The notes under the pieces were generated by a model that had not been told where the DNA came from, made no database searches, and saw only the letters and a program-made list of their open reading frames with translations. Both the position numbers and the translations under genes were made by a program. From NCBI GenBank assembly GCA_021828225.1, contig JAKASH010000063.1, forward strand, positions 1 through 9,922: DNA of 9,922 nucleotides, in the 5' to 3' direction. This document shows positions 7,572 through 9,922 of this stretch, piece by piece. The stretch comes from Acidobacteriota bacterium (GTDB lineage Bacteria; Acidobacteriota; Terriglobia; UBA7540). Positions within the stretch are counted from its first letter, which is position 1. Each line of letters starts with the position of its first letter.

Positions 7572-9887
7572 ATGCGCATCTCCACGAAGTCATTGGTATT
7601 GCCGTTCCTCTTCTTTCCGCTAACTCTGTTTTTTGTTGGCTGCCAACGGGAGGCCGGTCCGACTAAAGTGACTCCGGCTCCTGTCCTGCAGCCCGCTGAT
7701 GATGTCAATCCTTTTGTGGGAACTGCGGCAGGTGGAAACACCTTTCCGGGCGCCACGATGCCTTTTGGGATGATCCAATGGAGTCCCACATCGGGATTCG
7801 CCGAGCATGCAGGAGGTTACGTTTATAGCGACAGCGTTATTCGAGGATTCAGCCTCGATCACCTGAGCGGGCCGGGTTGTCCGATCATGGGCGATGTTCC
7901 CATCATGCCATGGGTTGGAGCCGTGACCTCTTCACCCGCCGCGGACGAGAAGGCTTATTCAGCAAAGTTCTCGCATGCCAACGAGGCGGCTTCGCCCGGG
8001 TTTTATTCCGTTAGCCTCGACAATGGCGTCAAAGCTCAATTGACGGTGACCACACGTGCCGGTATCGGCAGTTTCACATTTCCTTCCGGTGCGAATTCGA
8101 ATTTCCTTTTTAAGACCAGCCAGAGCGCAAACCACAACGGCGTCCGCACTGCGGGCGTTGAGATCGCTGGCAACCAGAAAATATCCGGAAGCGTTTCTAC
8201 CGGCGGATTCTGCAGTTACCCCAACAAGTACACGGTCTATTTTGCCGCTGAGTTTAACCGGCCGTTTACCCGATTCGGAACGTGGCAAGGCACCTCGGTG
8301 AAGGAAGGCCGTCGTTCTGTCAGCGGACCTCGCACCGGTGGCTACGTGGGATTTGATACGACCACTGACCGCGCTGTCGAGATGAAGGTCGCGATTTCCT
8401 ACGTTAGCGTCGCAAACGCCTGGAAGAATCTTGACAAGGAGATTCCCGGCTGGGACTTTGATGCCGTGCGGAAGTCGGCTCACGATACGTGGAATCACGA
8501 ACTTGGGCTGATAGCGATAAGCGGCGGCACAAAGGAAGAACAGCGGGTGTTTTATACAGCTCTCTATCACGCCTTGCTGGCCCCGAACGTCTTCAGCGAC
8601 GTTAATGGCGAATACATGGGTTTTGACAACCATGTTCATATGGCCAAAGGCTACACGCAATACGCGAATTATTCCGGCTGGGACATCTACCGCGATGAAA
8701 TGCAATTGATATCCCTGCTGCACCCCAGGGAAGCGAGTGACATGATCCAGTCACTGGTGGTGGATGAACAGCAAGGAGGTGGCTTACCGATGTGGCCGGT
8801 GGCCAACGATGAGGCTTGCCAGATGGTGGGCAACCCTGCGTGCCCGATTATTGCCGACGCCTATGCCTTTGGAGCCCGGGACTTTGACGCGCAGGCGGCG
8901 CTGAAGGCCATGCTGATAGGCGCGACCCAGCCGGGCGCGAAGTGCAACGGCTGCCTGGAATGGGATAGCCTCAGCAGCTACTTGAAGCAAGGATACCTTG
9001 GCCCGGACGACAAAGGCCATAAGCCGGGCCTGCACAGCGGCCCCTCACAGATGTTGGAATTCACTACGGCGGATTTCTCCATCGCGCAGATGGCCAGGGC
9101 GCTTGGCGACACAGCCACTTACGAGACCTTTATGAAGAGGGCGCAATTCTGGCGAAACACCTTCAATACCAAGACCGGATATATCGAGCCGCGCAGGAAC
9201 AACGGCTCCTTTATTTCCGTCGACCCGGCATCACCCAAGTATTATGTCGAGGGGAACGCAGCCCAGTACAGTTGGATGGTCCCCTACAACATGCGAACCC
9301 TGATCGACCTGATGGGCGGAAACGATGCCGTGGTCAAAAGGCTCAATCAGTTCTTCACAGAACTGAATGCAGGAGAGAATCGCCCCTATTTCTGGATCGG
9401 CAATGAACCAGTATTTGCCGTGCCCTGGGCCTATGACTTTGCCGGAGCGCCGTGGGGCGCGCAGGATGTGGTAAGGCGGGTCGAGACCGAGTTATATACC
9501 TCCAAGCCGGATGGCCTGCCAGGTAACGACGATCTTGGCGCTATGTCGGCCTGGTATGTTTTCGCCGCGATTGGAGCCTACCCGGCAATCCCCGGCGTGG
9601 GGGGATTCGCTCTGGACAGTCCTCTTTTCCCGAAAGCGGTTTTTCACCTGGGAAATGACAAGGTCGTAACAATTGAGGGAGAAAACGCTTCTGCCTCAAA
9701 TCCCTACGTCCAGAGTCTCAGCGTCAACGGCAAGCCTTACGAACGCACATGGATTACCTACGATACTTTTGGCCAGGGTGCAACGCTCCAGTTCAAGCTT
9801 GGCCCAACCCCCAACAAGGAGTGGGGAACCAAACCGGATGACGCGCCACCTTCATTTGCCGAAGACATGGCAAGCTCTCAAAAGTGA
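7572..9887 (+). CDS. GH92 alpha-mannosidase lipoprotein
   Basis: A 771-residue glycoside hydrolase family 92 enzyme, a full-length match to this family of inverting, calcium-dependent exo-alpha-mannosidases. Residues 1-24 form a lipoprotein signal: MRISTK, hydrophobic LVLPFLFFPLTLFF, lipobox FVGC with Cys24. Gln at +2 does not suggest inner-membrane retention, so outer-membrane anchoring is likely. The N-terminal beta-sandwich carries VNPFVGT (45-51), FPGATMPFGMIQWSP, HLSGPGCPIMGD and ASPGFYSVSLDNG. The alpha/alpha-barrel carries GWDIYRDEMQLISLLHP (from 369), GGGLPMW (402-408), SQMLEFTTADF with general-acid candidate E496, EGNAAQYSW (560-568), GNEPVFAVPWAY (610-621) and GLPGNDDLGAMSAWYVF with the base-site acids D653/D654. 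Near the end come the typical SVNGKPYERTWITY and a final WG. The start is set by the ribosome-binding site; ATG 7554 would add six residues. Departures from consensus are His to Phe and Lys-Thr to Gly-Ala in the NEP...PW segment, and extra cysteines (C416, C424, C458, C461). Linkage specificity is uncertain. Confidence 0.95.
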   Translation: MRISTKSLVLPFLFFPLTLFFVGCQREAGPTKVTPAPVLQPADDVNPFVGTAAGGNTFPGATMPFGMIQWSPTSGFAEHAGGYVYSDSVIRGFSLDHLSGPGCPIMGDVPIMPWVGAVTSSPAADEKAYSAKFSHANEAASPGFYSVSLDNGVKAQLTVTTRAGIGSFTFPSGANSNFLFKTSQSANHNGVRTAGVEIAGNQKISGSVSTGGFCSYPNKYTVYFAAEFNRPFTRFGTWQGTSVKEGRRSVSGPRTGGYVGFDTTTDRAVEMKVAISYVSVANAWKNLDKEIPGWDFDAVRKSAHDTWNHELGLIAISGGTKEEQRVFYTALYHALLAPNVFSDVNGEYMGFDNHVHMAKGYTQYANYSGWDIYRDEMQLISLLHPREASDMIQSLVVDEQQGGGLPMWPVANDEACQMVGNPACPIIADAYAFGARDFDAQAALKAMLIGATQPGAKCNGCLEWDSLSSYLKQGYLGPDDKGHKPGLHSGPSQMLEFTTADFSIAQMARALGDTATYETFMKRAQFWRNTFNTKTGYIEPRRNNGSFISVDPASPKYYVEGNAAQYSWMVPYNMRTLIDLMGGNDAVVKRLNQFFTELNAGENRPYFWIGNEPVFAVPWAYDFAGAPWGAQDVVRRVETELYTSKPDGLPGNDDLGAMSAWYVFAAIGAYPAIPGVGGFALDSPLFPKAVFHLGNDKVVTIEGENASASNPYVQSLSVNGKPYERTWITYDTFGQGATLQFKLGPTPNKEWGTKPDDAPPSFAEDMASSQK

Positions 9888-9922
9888 TGTTTTTGTAGAC
9901 GAATAGGGCATCGTTCGATCCT

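Overview
The window reads like part of a chromosome of a soil-type Acidobacteriota. The main reason is the first gene: its C-terminal barrel has the phrases typical of the large Oar-like TonB-dependent receptors that are expanded in that phylum. Supporting signs are the receptor / TPR protein / glycoside hydrolase arrangement, a moderately GC-rich composition, and no SusD-like gene. The phylum assignment is inference; no rRNA or other marker gene is present.

All four genes lie on the + strand. (1) At 2-2398 is the 3' part of a TonB-dependent outer-membrane receptor cut by the left edge (798 residues visible). A GC-rich hairpin follows its stop. (2) At 2688-3827 is an exported periplasmic protein made almost wholly of tetratricopeptide repeats, also followed by a short GC-rich hairpin. 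(3) A 319-base non-coding stretch (3828-4146) carries a tandem 11-base direct repeat about 75 bases upstream of the next gene. (4) At 4147-7509 is a GH38 alpha-mannosidase with a twin-arginine-type signal peptide and an intact set of zinc and catalytic residues. (5) At 7572-9887, after a gap of only 62 bases, is a GH92 alpha-mannosidase with a lipoprotein signal peptide. The last 35 bases hold nothing recognisable.

Together this looks like a small alpha-mannan or mannosylated-glycan utilisation locus. The receptor would import or bind glycan fragments at the outer membrane. A membrane-anchored GH92 (inverting, calcium-dependent by family) and a periplasmic GH38 (retaining, zinc-dependent by family) would trim alpha-linked mannose from non-reducing ends. 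The TPR protein could be a periplasmic scaffold or binding partner. The two mannosidases are probably co-transcribed; receptor and TPR gene look like separate units by spacing and hairpins. The substrate and the TPR protein's role are inferred from family and position. No mobile elements, CRISPR arrays, tRNA or rRNA genes were seen, and the enzyme families themselves are known. The less ordinary points are the export routes, the SusD-less layout, the operator-like repeat and several departures from GH92 consensus.
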